Shown: in pieces, positions 8,725 through 18,154 of the stretch
How the letters are laid out: each line of letters opens with the position of its first letter
Numbering within the stretch: the stretch's first letter is position 1
Assembly: GCF_000756375.1 (NCBI RefSeq)
Contig: NZ_JNFD01000032.1
Span: 1-64,000, forward strand
DNA from: Sphingopyxis sp. LC81
Lineage (GTDB): Bacteria; Pseudomonadota; Alphaproteobacteria; Sphingomonadales; Sphingomonadaceae
Length of the DNA stretch: 64,000 nucleotides
Direction: 5' to 3'
Notes under the pieces: model-generated
The model's input: only the letters and a program-made list of their open reading frames with translations
Database searches by the model: none
What the model was told of the DNA's origin: nothing
Made by a program: the position numbers and the translations under genes

Positions 8725-9807
8725 ATGACCTCGAAACTCCGTCTCGCCGACCGCACCAACGATATTTTTCCGGTCCTCGGCTTTGTTGCCGCGATGGCGA
8801 GCCTCGCGATGCCGCTCAATGCGTGGGTGGTGGCGTTCATTCTCGCGGGCGCGGTCGTCGCGGCGGTCCACCATGCCGAGGTCATCGCGCACCGCGTCGG
8901 CGAACCGTTCGGCACATTGATCCTCGCGCTCGCGGTGACGGTGATCGAGGTCGGGCTGATCCTGACCCTGATGCAGGCCGAACCCGAAAAGGCGCAGTCG
9001 CTCGCGCGCGATACGGTGTTCGCGGCGGTGATGGTGATCCTGAACCTCCTGATGGGACTGTGCCTGCTGAGCGGCGCGATCCGCCACCATGAACAGCGTT
9101 TCCAGCGCACCGGAATCGGCGCCGCGCTCGCGACGCTGACGGTGCTCACCGTCGTGACGCTCGTCCTCCCCAATTTCACGTCGAGCGTGCCGGGGCCCTT
9201 CTATTCGGCGACGCAGCTTGGTTTCGTCGCGGTGGTGTCGCTGATCCTCTACGGCACCTTCGCGTTGGTGCAGACCGTGCGGCACCGGGACTATTTCCTT
9301 CCCGACGGCGAAGCGCAGGACGAGCCCGACGCGCACGCCGCGCCGCCGAGCGTCCAGCGCACCGCGATTTCGGGCGCATTGCTGCTCGCCAGCCTCGTCG
9401 CGGTCGTGCTGCTCGCGAAAAATCTGTCGCCAATCATGGGCGCCCTGCTCGCCGACTGGGGCGCGCCGCCCGCGGTGCTCGGTGTGCTGATCGCGGCGCT
9501 GATCCTCGCGCCCGAAGGCCTCGCGGCGGTGCGCGCGGCGAAGGCCGACCGGCTCCAGACCAGCCTCAATCTCGCGCTGGGTTCGGCGCTCGCGACGATC
9601 GGCCTCACCATCCCGGCGGTCGCGATCCTGTCGATCATGACCGATATGCCGATCAGCCTCGGGCTCGACGCCAAGTCGACCGTACTCTTGTTCCTGTCGC
9701 TGATCGTGTCGGTGCAGACGCTCGCGAACGGCCGCACGACCGTGCTGCAGGGGGTGATCCACCTGATGCTGTTCGCGATCTACCTGTTCACGACTTTCGT
9801 GCCCTGA
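8725..9807 (+). CDS. Calcium/proton antiporter (CaCA family, ChaA-like)
   Basis: A 360-residue integral membrane protein with about eleven hydrophobic segments. The two acidic alpha-repeat motifs typical of cation/proton exchangers are present: GEPFGTLILALAVTVIEVGL in the first half and APEGLAAVRAAKADRLQTSL followed by GSALATIGLT in the second. A polar, acidic loop (about residues 195-215) divides the halves. Predicted to export Ca2+ (or Na+/K+) for H+ across the inner membrane. The ATG chosen follows a hairpin; an upstream ATG ten codons earlier is possible. Confidence 0.88.
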   Translation: MTSKLRLADRTNDIFPVLGFVAAMASLAMPLNAWVVAFILAGAVVAAVHHAEVIAHRVGEPFGTLILALAVTVIEVGLILTLMQAEPEKAQSLARDTVFAAVMVILNLLMGLCLLSGAIRHHEQRFQRTGIGAALATLTVLTVVTLVLPNFTSSVPGPFYSATQLGFVAVVSLILYGTFALVQTVRHRDYFLPDGEAQDEPDAHAAPPSVQRTAISGALLLASLVAVVLLAKNLSPIMGALLADWGAPPAVLGVLIAALILAPEGLAAVRAAKADRLQTSLNLALGSALATIGLTIPAVAILSIMTDMPISLGLDAKSTVLLFLSLIVSVQTLANGRTTVLQGVIHLMLFAIYLFTTFVP

Positions 9808-9811
9808 GCGA

Positions 9812-10948
9812 TCACGTTTTTCGGACGAACACCGTTCCCGCCGAATAACCCGCGCCGAACGAGCAGATCAGCCCGGTGTCGCCCGCCGTCATATCCGCGT
9901 GATGGAGGTGGAAGGCGATGATCGACCCCGCGCTCGAGGTGTTGCCATAGGTGTCGAGAACCGTCGGGCTTTCATCGTCGCTCGCCTCATGCCCCAGCAC
10001 GCGCTGTGCGATCAGGCGGTTCATATTGGTGTTCGCCTGGTGCAGCCACAGGCGGCGCATGTCGCTGCCTTCTAGGTTCAGCACCTCCATCTGCTCGACG
10101 ATCAGATTGGCAACCCATGGCACGACTTCCTTGAAGACCTTGCGGCCTTCCTGGACGAACAGCTTGTCGCTCTTCGGTCCCGACTGGTCGATCCCGCCAT
10201 GGCCGCGGTTGAGGAAACCGAAATTGTTGCGGATGTTGTTCGAGAATTGCGTCTTCAGCTTGGTGCCGAGGATGTCCCAATGCCCTTCCGGAGCAATGTC
10301 CTTCTGCTCGACGAGGATCGCGGTCGCGACGTCGCCGAAGATGAAATGGCTGTCGCGGTCGCGCCAGTTGAGGTGGCCCGAGCAGATTTCGGGGTTCACG
10401 ACCAGCACGCTCTTCGCGTGCCCTGCGCGAATATAGTCGGCGGCGGTCTGGATGCCGAAGGTCGCCGACGAGCAGGCGACATTCATGTCGAAGCCGAAGC
10501 CGTCGATGTCGAGCGCGTCCTGGATTTCGACCGCCATCGCGGGATAGGGGCGCTGCATGTTCGACGCGGCGCACAGCACCGCATCGACGTCGGTCGCATT
10601 GCGCCCGGCGCGCGCAAGCGCATCCTTTGCCGCGAGGACGCCGATTTCGGCGAGGATCGACAGTTCGTCGTTGCTCCGTTCGGCGATCCGCGGCGCCATA
10701 TGTTCGGGGTCGAGAATGCCCGCCTTGTCGACGACGAAGCGCGACCCGATGCCGCTCGCCTTCTCGATAAATTCGACACTCGATTCAGCCAGTTCGTCGA
10801 TTTCGCCGGCCGCGATGGCCGCTGCATTTTCCCTATTGTGCAGCGCAACATACTGGTTAAAACTAGCGACAAGTTCTTCGTTGGAGATGCGTTCGGCGGG
10901 GGTGAAAAGGCCGGTGGAGGAAATGACCGGCTGCGGTGTATGCGACAT
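9812..10948 (-). CDS. Beta-ketoacyl-ACP synthase III-like thiolase-fold enzyme
   Basis: A 378-residue KASIII-like condensing enzyme. The catalytic triad is visible as Cys159 (NVACSSATF), His303 (LHQANTNMN) and Asn336 (YGNTSSAG). It is longer than housekeeping FabH (about 320) with an extended N-terminal segment (residues 22-66) containing NQYVALHNREN. Such long KASIII homologues occur in proteobacteria as stand-alone enzymes and may condense a specific acyl donor; substrate unknown. No other fatty-acid genes adjoin it, and it is convergent with the antiporter. Confidence 0.88.
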   Translation of the reverse strand: MSHTPQPVISSTGLFTPAERISNEELVASFNQYVALHNRENAAAIAAGEIDELAESSVEFIEKASGIGSRFVVDKAGILDPEHMAPRIAERSNDELSILAEIGVLAAKDALARAGRNATDVDAVLCAASNMQRPYPAMAVEIQDALDIDGFGFDMNVACSSATFGIQTAADYIRAGHAKSVLVVNPEICSGHLNWRDRDSHFIFGDVATAILVEQKDIAPEGHWDILGTKLKTQFSNNIRNNFGFLNRGHGGIDQSGPKSDKLFVQEGRKVFKEVVPWVANLIVEQMEVLNLEGSDMRRLWLHQANTNMNRLIAQRVLGHEASDDESPTVLDTYGNTSSAGSIIAFHLHHADMTAGDTGLICSFGAGYSAGTVFVRKT

Positions 10949-11049
10949 GTGGCTCTCGTGTGTCTTATCGATTCAAGGCACGCTGATTAGGCTTCGCCGC
11001 GGCATCGCGCAACGCCCCCAAATTGCCTGAACGATCGCTAACATCATGG

Positions 11050-11065
11050 TTAACTCGCCACTAAC
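11050..11065 (+). promoter_or_regulatory. CtrA-like box
   Basis: TTAA, seven bases, then CTAAC (matching the cell-cycle regulator CtrA consensus TTAA-N7-TTAAC at eight of nine positions) lies about 70 bases before the start of the next gene. It is part of a larger inverted repeat, ATGGTTA ... TAACCAT. Sequence match only. Confidence 0.3.
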
Positions 11066-11132
11066 CATTTTGGTGGCAGACTGTTTGATGCAGGCCTCCG
11101 GGGGGATGGCTCCCCGGGCGCCGAGCGGGAGC

Positions 11133-11690
11133 ATGACCATGGCGACGCGTTCAGGACCGGCCGCAGGCGACCTGTCCCTTTCCGAGATCAAGGAATTTGC
11201 GGGCTTTCCCGCATCGACCCAGCGCTACATCCGCCGTTCGCTCGATATCGGGCTCGAACGCGACGATGCGATCGCGCGCTGGTCGCGCGACATGGTCGAG
11301 GAAACCGCGATCCGCGTCCAGGCGCGCGTCTATCAGCGGCTGCACGAAATCCGTGGGCATATTCCCGACGACAGCGGGCTCGACGCGCTCGAACATTTCA
11401 TGGCGCCGCTGATCGCGGTGTCGGCGTTCGACCTCGGGCAGGACCGGTTGCACGCCTTTGCCCCCTATCGATTCCTCTATGAACGGCTGCTCGGCGCGCA
11501 TGCGCGGCCGTGGCTGCCCGGTGCCTTTTGCGCCGCGGCGTCGCTGCCGCACCTGCACCCCGACAAGCGCAAGCTGCTGCTTCAGTCGATCAGCGAAGCC
11601 GCCGCGACCGCGCCCGGCTGGTCGGCGCGCGAGCCGAGCTTCTATCCCGAATGGGTCGACAAGATCGACGAGACCCGGCCCGCGAACTAG
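11133..11690 (+). CDS. Conserved protein of unknown function
   Basis: A 185-residue soluble protein I cannot place in a family. It is mostly alpha-helical by composition, with many Arg and Asp/Glu residues, an early segment LSLSEIKEFAGFPASTQRYI, a central ALEHFMAPLIAVSAFDLG, and a C-terminal Trp-rich part. No signal peptide or membrane segment is seen. AGCGGGA lies a few bases before the chosen ATG; an ATG 29 codons upstream lacks a Shine-Dalgarno and lies next to a CtrA-like box. Confidence 0.6.
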   Translation: MTMATRSGPAAGDLSLSEIKEFAGFPASTQRYIRRSLDIGLERDDAIARWSRDMVEETAIRVQARVYQRLHEIRGHIPDDSGLDALEHFMAPLIAVSAFDLGQDRLHAFAPYRFLYERLLGAHARPWLPGAFCAAASLPHLHPDKRKLLLQSISEAAATAPGWSAREPSFYPEWVDKIDETRPAN

Positions 11691-11712
11691 GGTCCGGTGC
11701 CCGCCGGAAAGA

Positions 11713-12480
11713 TCAGATCACCGCGCGATAGAGGCCAAAGGCGCTGGTCGCGATCAGCACGACGCCGACCATGATGAGCATGACCTTGGGCGAGAAGCGC
11801 TTGGCCATCATCGCGCCGAGCGGAGCGGCCGCCACGCCGCCGATGATGAGGCCCAGCGTGGGCCCCAGGATTTCCTCGATTCCCAGGTTCGCGATAAACG
11901 CGATCGACACGGCAACGGCGAGGAAGAATTCGACGCTGTTGACGGTGCCGATCACCTTGCGCGGCTCGCCGCCCTGGACGAGCAGGTTCGAGGTCACAAC
12001 CGGCCCCCAGCCGCCGCCGCCCGCCGCGTCGAGGAAGCCGCCGACGACCGCCAAGGGGGCTACGACCTTGGGTTTTGCGATCTTGGGCGGATAAAGCAGG
12101 CCGCGAATGAGCAGCCAGATGCCGATCAGCACCAGATAACCAAGCACGAAGGGCTTCACGACGTCGGCGTGAAGCGACGAAAGGACGTAGGCGCCCAGGA
12201 CGCCGCCGATGACGCCCGGGATCAGCAGCCGGAAGAACAGCGGCCAGTCGATGTTGCGATGGAATAAATGGCTGAGCCCCGACGCGCCGGTCGTGAAGAT
12301 TTCGACGACATGGATACGCGCCGATGCCGTTGCGGGCGGGACGCCCAGCACGGCGACGAGCAATGTGTTGCAGATGACGCCGAACGCCATGCCGAGCGCG
12401 CCGTCGACGAGCTGCGCCGCGAAACCGATCAGGATGAACGGCAGGAGCGCGGTAAAGTCGATAGCCGCAAGTTCAGTCAT
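11713..12480 (-). CDS. TSUP family transporter (TauE/SafE-like)
   Basis: A 255-residue membrane protein of the TauE/SafE (TSUP) family with about eight transmembrane helices and the internal duplication typical of it: the first half has GFAAQLVDGALGMAFG, the second half GGFLDAAGGGGWGP. Family members export sulfite, organosulfonates or other small organic acids; the substrate cannot be told from sequence. A LysR regulator lies upstream on the same strand. Confidence 0.85.
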   Translation of the reverse strand: MTELAAIDFTALLPFILIGFAAQLVDGALGMAFGVICNTLLVAVLGVPPATASARIHVVEIFTTGASGLSHLFHRNIDWPLFFRLLIPGVIGGVLGAYVLSSLHADVVKPFVLGYLVLIGIWLLIRGLLYPPKIAKPKVVAPLAVVGGFLDAAGGGGWGPVVTSNLLVQGGEPRKVIGTVNSVEFFLAVAVSIAFIANLGIEEILGPTLGLIIGGVAAAPLGAMMAKRFSPKVMLIMVGVVLIATSAFGLYRAVI

Positions 12481-12604
12481 ATGTCATCCCAACCCTTTTG
12501 ATTGACAACCTGCTGCCGGGATTCGCCGCGGCGCGCCAGCCCAAATTTTCTGCTGGCGACAAAGGGATTTGTTTCCGTGCCCGATCGAACCGCGCCAAAC
12601 CGGG

Positions 12605-13531
12605 TCAGCCGGTCAGGTCGTCGGGCAGGTTGTCGCGCACATAATCGATGAAAGCGCGCAGCTTGGGCATCACCTGCTTGCGGCCGGGGTAATAGAGGAA
12701 GAGGCCCGATGTCGATGCGGCGTGGTCGGTGAGCACCAGTTCGAGCGCGCCCGATTCGACCATCGCGGTGGCCATCGGTTCGGCCATCATGCCCATCGCG
12801 ATCCCGGCGCGCATCGCGACCAAGGCGGCGATCCAGTCGTTGACGATAATCGGGCCGGTGACCGCGACATCGAAATCGCGGTTGCCGCGTTCGAACGTCC
12901 ACGGCATCAGCGCGCCGCTCGCAAGGCGGAAGCGGACGCAGCGGTGGTCGCGCAAATCCTCCGGCGTCTCGGGGCGGCCATATTTGTCGAGATAGGCGGG
13001 CGCCGCGGCGACGACGAAGCGAAAGGAGCCGGTCAGGCGGACCGCGATCATGTCGGCGTCGAGCGCTTCGCCCATCCGTCCCCCGGCGTCGAACCCGCCT
13101 GCGCTGAGGTCGGCGAGCGCGTCTTCGGCGAAGATTTCGAGTTCGATCTCGGGATAGGTTTCGCAAAAGCCCGCGATGATCGGTTCGAACAGGGGCTGGA
13201 CTGCGCCGCGCATCAGGTTGATGCGGAGGCGCCCTGCGGGCCGGTTGCCGAGATTGCGTGCCGCTTCATAGGCATCGGCCAGCCCCGAATAGGCGGGCGC
13301 GGCGCGTTCGAGGAACATTTCGCCCGCCTGCGTGAGGCCGACGCTGCGCGTCGTGCGCATGAACAAGGGCGCGCCGACCCGCGCTTCGAGTGCTTTCACC
13401 GTCTGGCTGATCGCGGAGGGCGAGACGCCGAGGTCGGCGGCGGCGGCGGAAAAGCTGCGCCTTTCCGCGACACGCAGGAAGGCTTCGATCCCGTCGAGCG
13501 CCCCTTGGGGGATTGTTAAATCCTGCTTCAA
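12605..13531 (-). CDS. LysR family transcriptional regulator
   Basis: A 308-residue LTTR. The N-terminal winged helix-turn-helix covers residues ~12-70 (RRSFSAAAADLGVSPSAISQTVKALEARVG), followed by a linker helix and the periplasmic-binding-like effector domain (~95-300). The apparent start is TTG; no ATG fits, and the Shine-Dalgarno is weak. It reads away from the small secreted protein gene, so an LTTR site controlling both could lie in the 83-base gap. The effector is unknown; the CrgA-like subgroup often regulates redox or efflux genes. Confidence 0.88.
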   Translation of the reverse strand: MKQDLTIPQGALDGIEAFLRVAERRSFSAAAADLGVSPSAISQTVKALEARVGAPLFMRTTRSVGLTQAGEMFLERAAPAYSGLADAYEAARNLGNRPAGRLRINLMRGAVQPLFEPIIAGFCETYPEIELEIFAEDALADLSAGGFDAGGRMGEALDADMIAVRLTGSFRFVVAAAPAYLDKYGRPETPEDLRDHRCVRFRLASGALMPWTFERGNRDFDVAVTGPIIVNDWIAALVAMRAGIAMGMMAEPMATAMVESGALELVLTDHAASTSGLFLYYPGRKQVMPKLRAFIDYVRDNLPDDLTG

Positions 13532-13539
13532 AGCACTTG

Positions 13540-13564
13540 CAGATTATAGAGGATTATCTATCTG
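13540..13564. promoter_or_regulatory. Imperfect palindrome in the LysR/secreted-protein intergenic gap
   Basis: CAGAT, 15 bases, ATCTG, with an AT-rich centre containing GATTAT twice. It lies between the divergent starts of a LysR gene and a small secreted protein, which is where an LTTR-binding site is expected. The assignment is inference from position and symmetry. Confidence 0.3.
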
Positions 13565-13614
13565 CGCAACCGCGACTAAAAAGGTTGCACAAAGAAACGA
13601 AAGGAACCTCTCCC

Positions 13615-13950
13615 ATGGCCTATCAGCTCTCCTCTTATGGCCGCTTTCCCGCCGCTTTTGCAATCGTCGCCGCTTCGGCGCTGGCCTTCACCGGCCTGAT
13701 GGCAACCGCAACCCCCGCTTACGCCCAGTCGGCTAGCGATTATCGCTGCGCCGGTCTGGCCGAACAGGCCCATGTCGCCGCCGGCGGCGTCGAAGGTGCC
13801 AAGCAGTCGAGCGCCAAGCGCTTTGTTTCGACCGGCAAGAAGCTGTGCGAAGCGGGCAACGAACGCGCCGCCGCCAAGCAGTTCCGCGCCGCGCTGAAGA
13901 TCGCCGGCGTCGCCGAAGTCGAAACCGACAGCCAGATGGCGTCGCGCTAA
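13615..13950 (+). CDS. Small secreted protein, unknown function
   Basis: A 111-residue protein with a clear Sec signal peptide (hydrophobic core FAIVAASALAFTGLMATAT, cleavage expected after AYAQ, about residue 38). The mature part of roughly 75 residues has two cysteines (in DYRCAG and KKLCEA), which may form a disulfide, and an Ala/Lys-rich helix. AAAGGAACC precedes the ATG. Family not recognised. A strong terminator follows, so it is a single-gene transcript. Confidence 0.75.
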   Translation: MAYQLSSYGRFPAAFAIVAASALAFTGLMATATPAYAQSASDYRCAGLAEQAHVAAGGVEGAKQSSAKRFVSTGKKLCEAGNERAAAKQFRAALKIAGVAEVETDSQMASR

Positions 13951-14010
13951 GACAGACTGACACCAATCTCCGGACCCGTCCTCTCCCTCTCCCCGACGGA
14001 TCCACATAAC

Positions 14011-14046
14011 TGGGGCGGCACTCATAACGAGGCCGCCCCATTTGTT
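14011..14046 (+). terminator. Rho-independent terminator
   Basis: TGGGGCGGC and GCCGCCCCA form a perfect 9-bp stem, followed by TTTGTTT. It ends the transcript of the small secreted protein. Confidence 0.8.
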
Positions 14047-14080
14047 TGTGCGCGGCGCATGGTTTAGGGTGACCTTCATC

Positions 14081-14227
14081 ATGCCCGGCAAGAAACCCCG
14101 CCGCGAAACGCCCGCCGATCGTTCGGCCGCGAAGGCCGCGATACCGCTGTGCCGGTACGAAGAACTGGCGATGCGCGAGAATCGTCTGCGGCGCGCGAAC
14201 GCCGAAAAGCGCGAAGCAGACGACTAG
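14081..14227 (+). CDS. Short basic protein, possible
   Basis: A 48-residue, strongly charged frame (many Arg, Lys, Glu) that starts with PGKKPRRETPADRSAAKAA and ends in an EKREADD tail. It has AGGGTG upstream of the ATG and is convergent with napC. It is too short and compositionally biased to be sure that it is expressed; no family recognised. Confidence 0.35.
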   Translation: MPGKKPRRETPADRSAAKAAIPLCRYEELAMRENRLRRANAEKREADD

Positions 14228-14239
14228 TTCGCGCGGGCG

Positions 14240-14863
14240 TCAGCCTTGGGGAATGCCCTTCATATTCGGCAGGTGATGCGCGATGCCCTTGTGGCAGTCG
14301 ATGCAGGTCTTTTGGCCCGTCCCCAGATATTGCTGGTGGATCTGTCCGGCGCGCGGCGACTGGCGGGTGAGGTCCATCGAATCATATTGATGGCAGTTGC
14401 GGCATTCGAGCGAGTCATTCGCCTTCAGCCGCGCCCATTCATGCTTGGCAAGTTCGAGCCTCTTGTCGAGGAACTTCTCGCGCGATTCGATCGAGCCGAA
14501 AATCTTGCCCCAGACTTCCTTCGACGCCTGCATCTTGCGGCCCATCTTGTCGGTCCAGTTATGCGGGACATGGCAGTCCGAACAGACCGCGCGCACGCCC
14601 GAGCGGTTGTTGTAGTGGATCGTCGTCTTCAGCTCGGCGAACACATTGTCGTTCATTTCGTGGCAGCTGGTGCAGAATGCCTCGGTGTTGGTCGCCTCCA
14701 TCGCGGTGTTGAACCCGCCCCAGAAGATGATGCCGGCGATGAAGCCGCCGAGCGTCAGGAATCCCATGCTGAAATGCAGGCTGGGCCGCCACGCCGTCGT
14801 CCAGAAGGGTTTGATCCAGCCCCAGACGCGCAGCCAGATCGCGCGAAGCCGCCCCCAGATCAT
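14240..14863 (-). CDS. napC: NapC/NirT-type tetrahaem cytochrome c
   Basis: A 207-residue membrane-anchored quinol dehydrogenase that passes electrons from the quinol pool to NapAB. One N-terminal transmembrane helix (residues ~31-52) is followed by four CXXCH haem sites starting at Cys64, Cys94, Cys154 and Cys187. This is the standard NapC arrangement. Its ATG overlaps the napB stop by four bases (ATGA). Last gene of the nap operon. Confidence 0.96.
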   Translation of the reverse strand: MIWGRLRAIWLRVWGWIKPFWTTAWRPSLHFSMGFLTLGGFIAGIIFWGGFNTAMEATNTEAFCTSCHEMNDNVFAELKTTIHYNNRSGVRAVCSDCHVPHNWTDKMGRKMQASKEVWGKIFGSIESREKFLDKRLELAKHEWARLKANDSLECRNCHQYDSMDLTRQSPRAGQIHQQYLGTGQKTCIDCHKGIAHHLPNMKGIPQG

Positions 14864-15375
14864 TGCTTTTCCTCCTTCGCGAGGGTGGTGTTGAGGCCTT
14901 CGTACCGGTTACCGACCAAGGGTTCGGCATCGGTCTGGACGACATGGCATTGAACGCAGAAATAGCGGCGCGACGAGATTTGCTCGAGGACCTTGCCGTC
15001 GCGCGTCAGATAATGCGCGTCGCTGACCGGCGGTGCCTGGAATTTTTTCGCGGCCGACCGCGTGTGGCAGAGCATGCAACGGTTGGTGTTCACCGTAAGC
15101 TGGTAATTGTCGATCGCGTGCGGGATCGTCGGCGGCTGCATCTCGTAATTCACCGGGCGGATGCGGTCGAAATTCTCGACCCGCGCCATCGGCAGCGGCG
15201 AGGCTTCCTTGTCGATCGGGACGCCGCGGCGCAGCCCGTCGATCTGTCCCGCCGCGGTGATGACGACCGGAGCATCGGGGGCCTTGCGCGGCGTCTCCTC
15301 ATGCTTCGATCCACACGCGGCGAGGCTCATGGCGACGATCAGCGGCAAGAGCGCGCGCGTGAGCAGCCCCATCAT
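14860..15375 (-). CDS. napB: Dihaem cytochrome c subunit of periplasmic nitrate reductase
   Basis: A 171-residue NapB electron-transfer subunit. Two CXXCH haem sites are present (CMLCH and CVQCH), with the surrounding [20 protein letters not shown] segment typical of the family. The N-terminus has a lipobox, AMSLAACGS, which suggests a lipoprotein; NapB is usually a freely soluble periplasmic protein. The start is fixed by an ATGA overlap with the napA stop; the very next codon is also ATG. Confidence 0.94.
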   Translation of the reverse strand: MMGLLTRALLPLIVAMSLAACGSKHEETPRKAPDAPVVITAAGQIDGLRRGVPIDKEASPLPMARVENFDRIRPVNYEMQPPTIPHAIDNYQLTVNTNRCMLCHTRSAAKKFQAPPVSDAHYLTRDGKVLEQISSRRYFCVQCHVVQTDAEPLVGNRYEGLNTTLAKEEKQ

Positions 15376-17864
15376 GCCATCACCACCTTGACCGCGCATT
15401 TCTTGAAATCGGTCTGCTTGGAAATCGGGCAGGTCGCGTCGAGCGTCGTCTTGTTGATCAGCTGTGCGGCGTCGAACCAGGGGACGAAGACCAGCCCCGA
15501 CGGCACGCGGTTGCGCCCGCGCGTCTCGACCCGGCTGCGCATCTCGCCGCGGCGCGAGATCACCTTCACCTCGTCGCCGCGCTTCAGTCCGCGCGCCTTG
15601 GCGTCGTCGGGGTTCATAAAGACGACCGCCGAGGGGAAGGCCTTGTAGAGTTCGGGAACGCGCATCGTCATCGACCCCGAATGCCAATGTTCGAGCACGC
15701 GCCCGGTCGCGAGCCACAGATCATAATCGGCGTCGGGCGATTCGGCGGGCGGTTCATAGGGCAGCGCCCAGATCACCGCGCGTCCGTCCTTGTTGCCGTA
15801 AAATTGCCAATCGGTCCCCGGCTTCACATAGGGATCGCTGCCTTCCTTGTAGCGCCAGCGCGTCTCCTTGCCGTTCACGACCGGCCAGCGCAGCCCGCGC
15901 GCCTTGTGATATTCGTCGAAAGGCGCGAGGTCGTGGCCGTGACCGCGGCCGAATTCGGCATATTCTTCGAACAGGCCTTTTTGCGGATAGAAGCCGAACG
16001 CTGCGGCCTCGTCATTGGCATAGCCAGCCTCGACCTCGCCGGCGGCGAAGCGGTCGACCTTGCCATTGCGGTACAGCACCTCGAACAAGGTCTTGCCCTT
16101 ATACGCCGGATTGGCGGCGAGCAGGTCGGCGGGCCAGCATTCGTCGGTGGTGAAGCGTTTGGAAAATTCCATCAGCTGCCACAGGTCCGACCGCGCCTCG
16201 CCGGGTGCCTTGACGAGCTGGTGCCAGAATTGCGTGCGCCGCTCGGCATTGCCGTATGCGCCCTCCTTTTCGACCCACATCGCGGTTGGCAGGATCAGGT
16301 CGGCGGCCTGCGCGGTGACGGTCGGATAGGGGTCGGAGACGACGATGAAATTGTCGGGATTGCGATAGCCCGGATAGCCCTCATTCTCGAGGTTCGCCGC
16401 CGCCTGCATATTGTTGTTCGCCATCACCCAATAGGCGTTGAGCTTGCCGTCCTTCAGCATCCGGTTCTGCTCGACGATATGATAGCCGACCTTGTCGACG
16501 ATCAACCCGTCGGGGAGCTTCCAGATCTCCTCGGCATGCTTGCGGTGCTCGGGATTGGTGACGACCAAATCGGCGGGCAGGCGGTGCGAAAAGGTGCCGA
16601 CCTCGCGCGCGGTGCCGCACGCCGACGGCTGGCCGGTGAGCGAGAAGGGGCTGTTGCCCGGGGTCGCGATCTTTCCGGTCAAAAGGTGGATATTATAGAC
16701 CATATTATTGGCCCAGGTGCCGCGCGTGTGCTGGTTGAACCCCATCGTCCATAGCGACATCACCTTGACCTTCGGGTCGGCGTAAAGTTCGGCGAGGTGC
16801 TTGAGCCAGCCCTTCTCGACCCCGCTGAGTTCGGCGGCATAGTCGAGCGTATAGGGCTCGACGAACGCCTTGAACGCGTCGAAGTCGATCGGGGTGCTGC
16901 CCGTGGGATCCTTCGAATTCTTCGCCTTCAATTCGAGCGGATTGTCGGGGCGGAGGCCATAGCCGATGTCGTCGTTGCCGCGCTTGAAGCTGACATGCTT
17001 ACGGACGAAATCCTCGTTGACGCGCCCGGTCTGGATGATGTGGTTCGCGATATAGTTGAGGATCGCGAGGTCGGTCTGCGGCTTGAAGATGATCGGGATG
17101 TCGGCGAGGTCGAAGCTGCGATGTTCGAAGGTCGAAAGCACCGCGACCTTCACATGATCGTGCGACAGCCGCCGGTCGGTGACGCGTGTCCACAGGATCG
17201 GGTGCATCTCCGCCATGTTCGAGCCCCAGAGCACGAAGGCGTCGGCGGCTTCGAAATCATCGTAGCAGCCCATCGGCTCGTCCATGCCGAACGTCCGCAT
17301 GAAGCCGGTGACCGCCGATGCCATGCAGTGCCGCGCATTGGGGTCGATATGGTTCGACCGGAACCCCGCCTTCATCAGCTTGTTCGCGGCATAGCCTTCC
17401 CAGACCGTCCACTGGCCCGACCCCGCCATGCCGATCCCGGTGCCGCCCTTCGCCTTCAGCACGCGCTTGAACTGCGCCGCCATCACGTCGAACGCCTCGT
17501 CCCAGCTCACCGGTTCGAAATCGCCGTCCTTGGCGAACTGCCCGTCCTTCTTGCGCAGCAGCGGCGTCGTCAGCCGGTCGTTGCCGTACATGATCTTGGA
17601 AAGGAAATAGCCCTTCACGCAGTTGAGCCCGCGATTGACCTCGGCATCGGCGTCGCCGTGCGTCGCGACGACGCGATTGTCCTCCACCGCGACCTGCACC
17701 CCGCAACCGGTGCCGCAGAAACGGCACGGCGCCTTCGACCATTTGACGCCGGCGGGTGCGGCGGTCGTCGCCGTTTCGGCAAAGCTGGCGGGAACCGAAA
17801 TGCCCGCCGCCGAAGCCGCGGCCCCCACCGCGCTGGCCCGGATGAAATCGCGGCGCGTCGTCAT
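15372..17864 (-). CDS. napA: Periplasmic nitrate reductase, catalytic subunit
   Basis: An 830-residue molybdopterin enzyme reducing nitrate to nitrite in the periplasm. A Tat signal ([11 protein letters not shown]) opens the protein. The [4Fe-4S] cluster ligands are Cys47, Cys50, Cys54 and Cys82, and the Mo ligand is Cys180 ([10 protein letters not shown]). Length and architecture match the NapA family of alphaproteobacteria, and all catalytic-site residues that I can check are present. Coupled by ATGA overlaps to napD upstream and napB downstream. Confidence 0.98.
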   Translation of the reverse strand: MTTRRDFIRASAVGAAASAAGISVPASFAETATTAAPAGVKWSKAPCRFCGTGCGVQVAVEDNRVVATHGDADAEVNRGLNCVKGYFLSKIMYGNDRLTTPLLRKKDGQFAKDGDFEPVSWDEAFDVMAAQFKRVLKAKGGTGIGMAGSGQWTVWEGYAANKLMKAGFRSNHIDPNARHCMASAVTGFMRTFGMDEPMGCYDDFEAADAFVLWGSNMAEMHPILWTRVTDRRLSHDHVKVAVLSTFEHRSFDLADIPIIFKPQTDLAILNYIANHIIQTGRVNEDFVRKHVSFKRGNDDIGYGLRPDNPLELKAKNSKDPTGSTPIDFDAFKAFVEPYTLDYAAELSGVEKGWLKHLAELYADPKVKVMSLWTMGFNQHTRGTWANNMVYNIHLLTGKIATPGNSPFSLTGQPSACGTAREVGTFSHRLPADLVVTNPEHRKHAEEIWKLPDGLIVDKVGYHIVEQNRMLKDGKLNAYWVMANNNMQAAANLENEGYPGYRNPDNFIVVSDPYPTVTAQAADLILPTAMWVEKEGAYGNAERRTQFWHQLVKAPGEARSDLWQLMEFSKRFTTDECWPADLLAANPAYKGKTLFEVLYRNGKVDRFAAGEVEAGYANDEAAAFGFYPQKGLFEEYAEFGRGHGHDLAPFDEYHKARGLRWPVVNGKETRWRYKEGSDPYVKPGTDWQFYGNKDGRAVIWALPYEPPAESPDADYDLWLATGRVLEHWHSGSMTMRVPELYKAFPSAVVFMNPDDAKARGLKRGDEVKVISRRGEMRSRVETRGRNRVPSGLVFVPWFDAAQLINKTTLDATCPISKQTDFKKCAVKVVMA

Positions 17865-18154
17865 AAACGGCTCCCCTGTTCGGCGCTGGATTGGATGATG
17901 TCGCCGAGCGCGCTGCGCGGTTCGGCATGATGATAAACAAGGCTGACGCCAACGACCCCGGCGAGCGCCTGCACCGCGTCCATGCAGGCGAGCAGTTCGC
18001 GCGTCCCGCCGCCTTCGTGGAGCAGGATCGCGCGGCCCGCCTCGCGCGCCGCGATCTCGGCGCCGGGTGTCGCCGCGACAAGATGCTCGATCGAGGCGAG
18101 CGCGTCGGGCCGGTGGTGGACGATGAAGCTCGCGATATGGACTTCGTCATCCAT
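17861..18154 (-). CDS. napD: NapD chaperone
   Basis: A 97-residue NapD, which binds the NapA Tat signal and prevents export before cofactor loading. It has the typical [13 protein letters not shown] opening, the central [16 protein letters not shown] and a C-terminal SLVYHHAEP strand. The start is uncertain: four in-frame ATGs lie within 25 bases; I chose the last, which overlaps the napF stop by eight bases. The stop overlaps the napA ATG. Confidence 0.9.
   Translation of the reverse strand: MDDEVHIASFIVHHRPDALASIEHLVAATPGAEIAAREAGRAILLHEGGGTRELLACMDAVQALAGVVGVSLVYHHAEPRSALGDIIQSSAEQGSRL

Noticed and set aside
7747-9762. A 671-codon open frame on the minus strand opposite hisF and the antiporter
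   Set aside because: Its composition is His/Arg/Asp-rich with no recognisable domain; both plus-strand genes are clearly coding.
14081-14227. napC-antisense or leader function for the short basic frame
   Set aside because: No evidence links it to the nap operon; it was kept only as a low-confidence short CDS.
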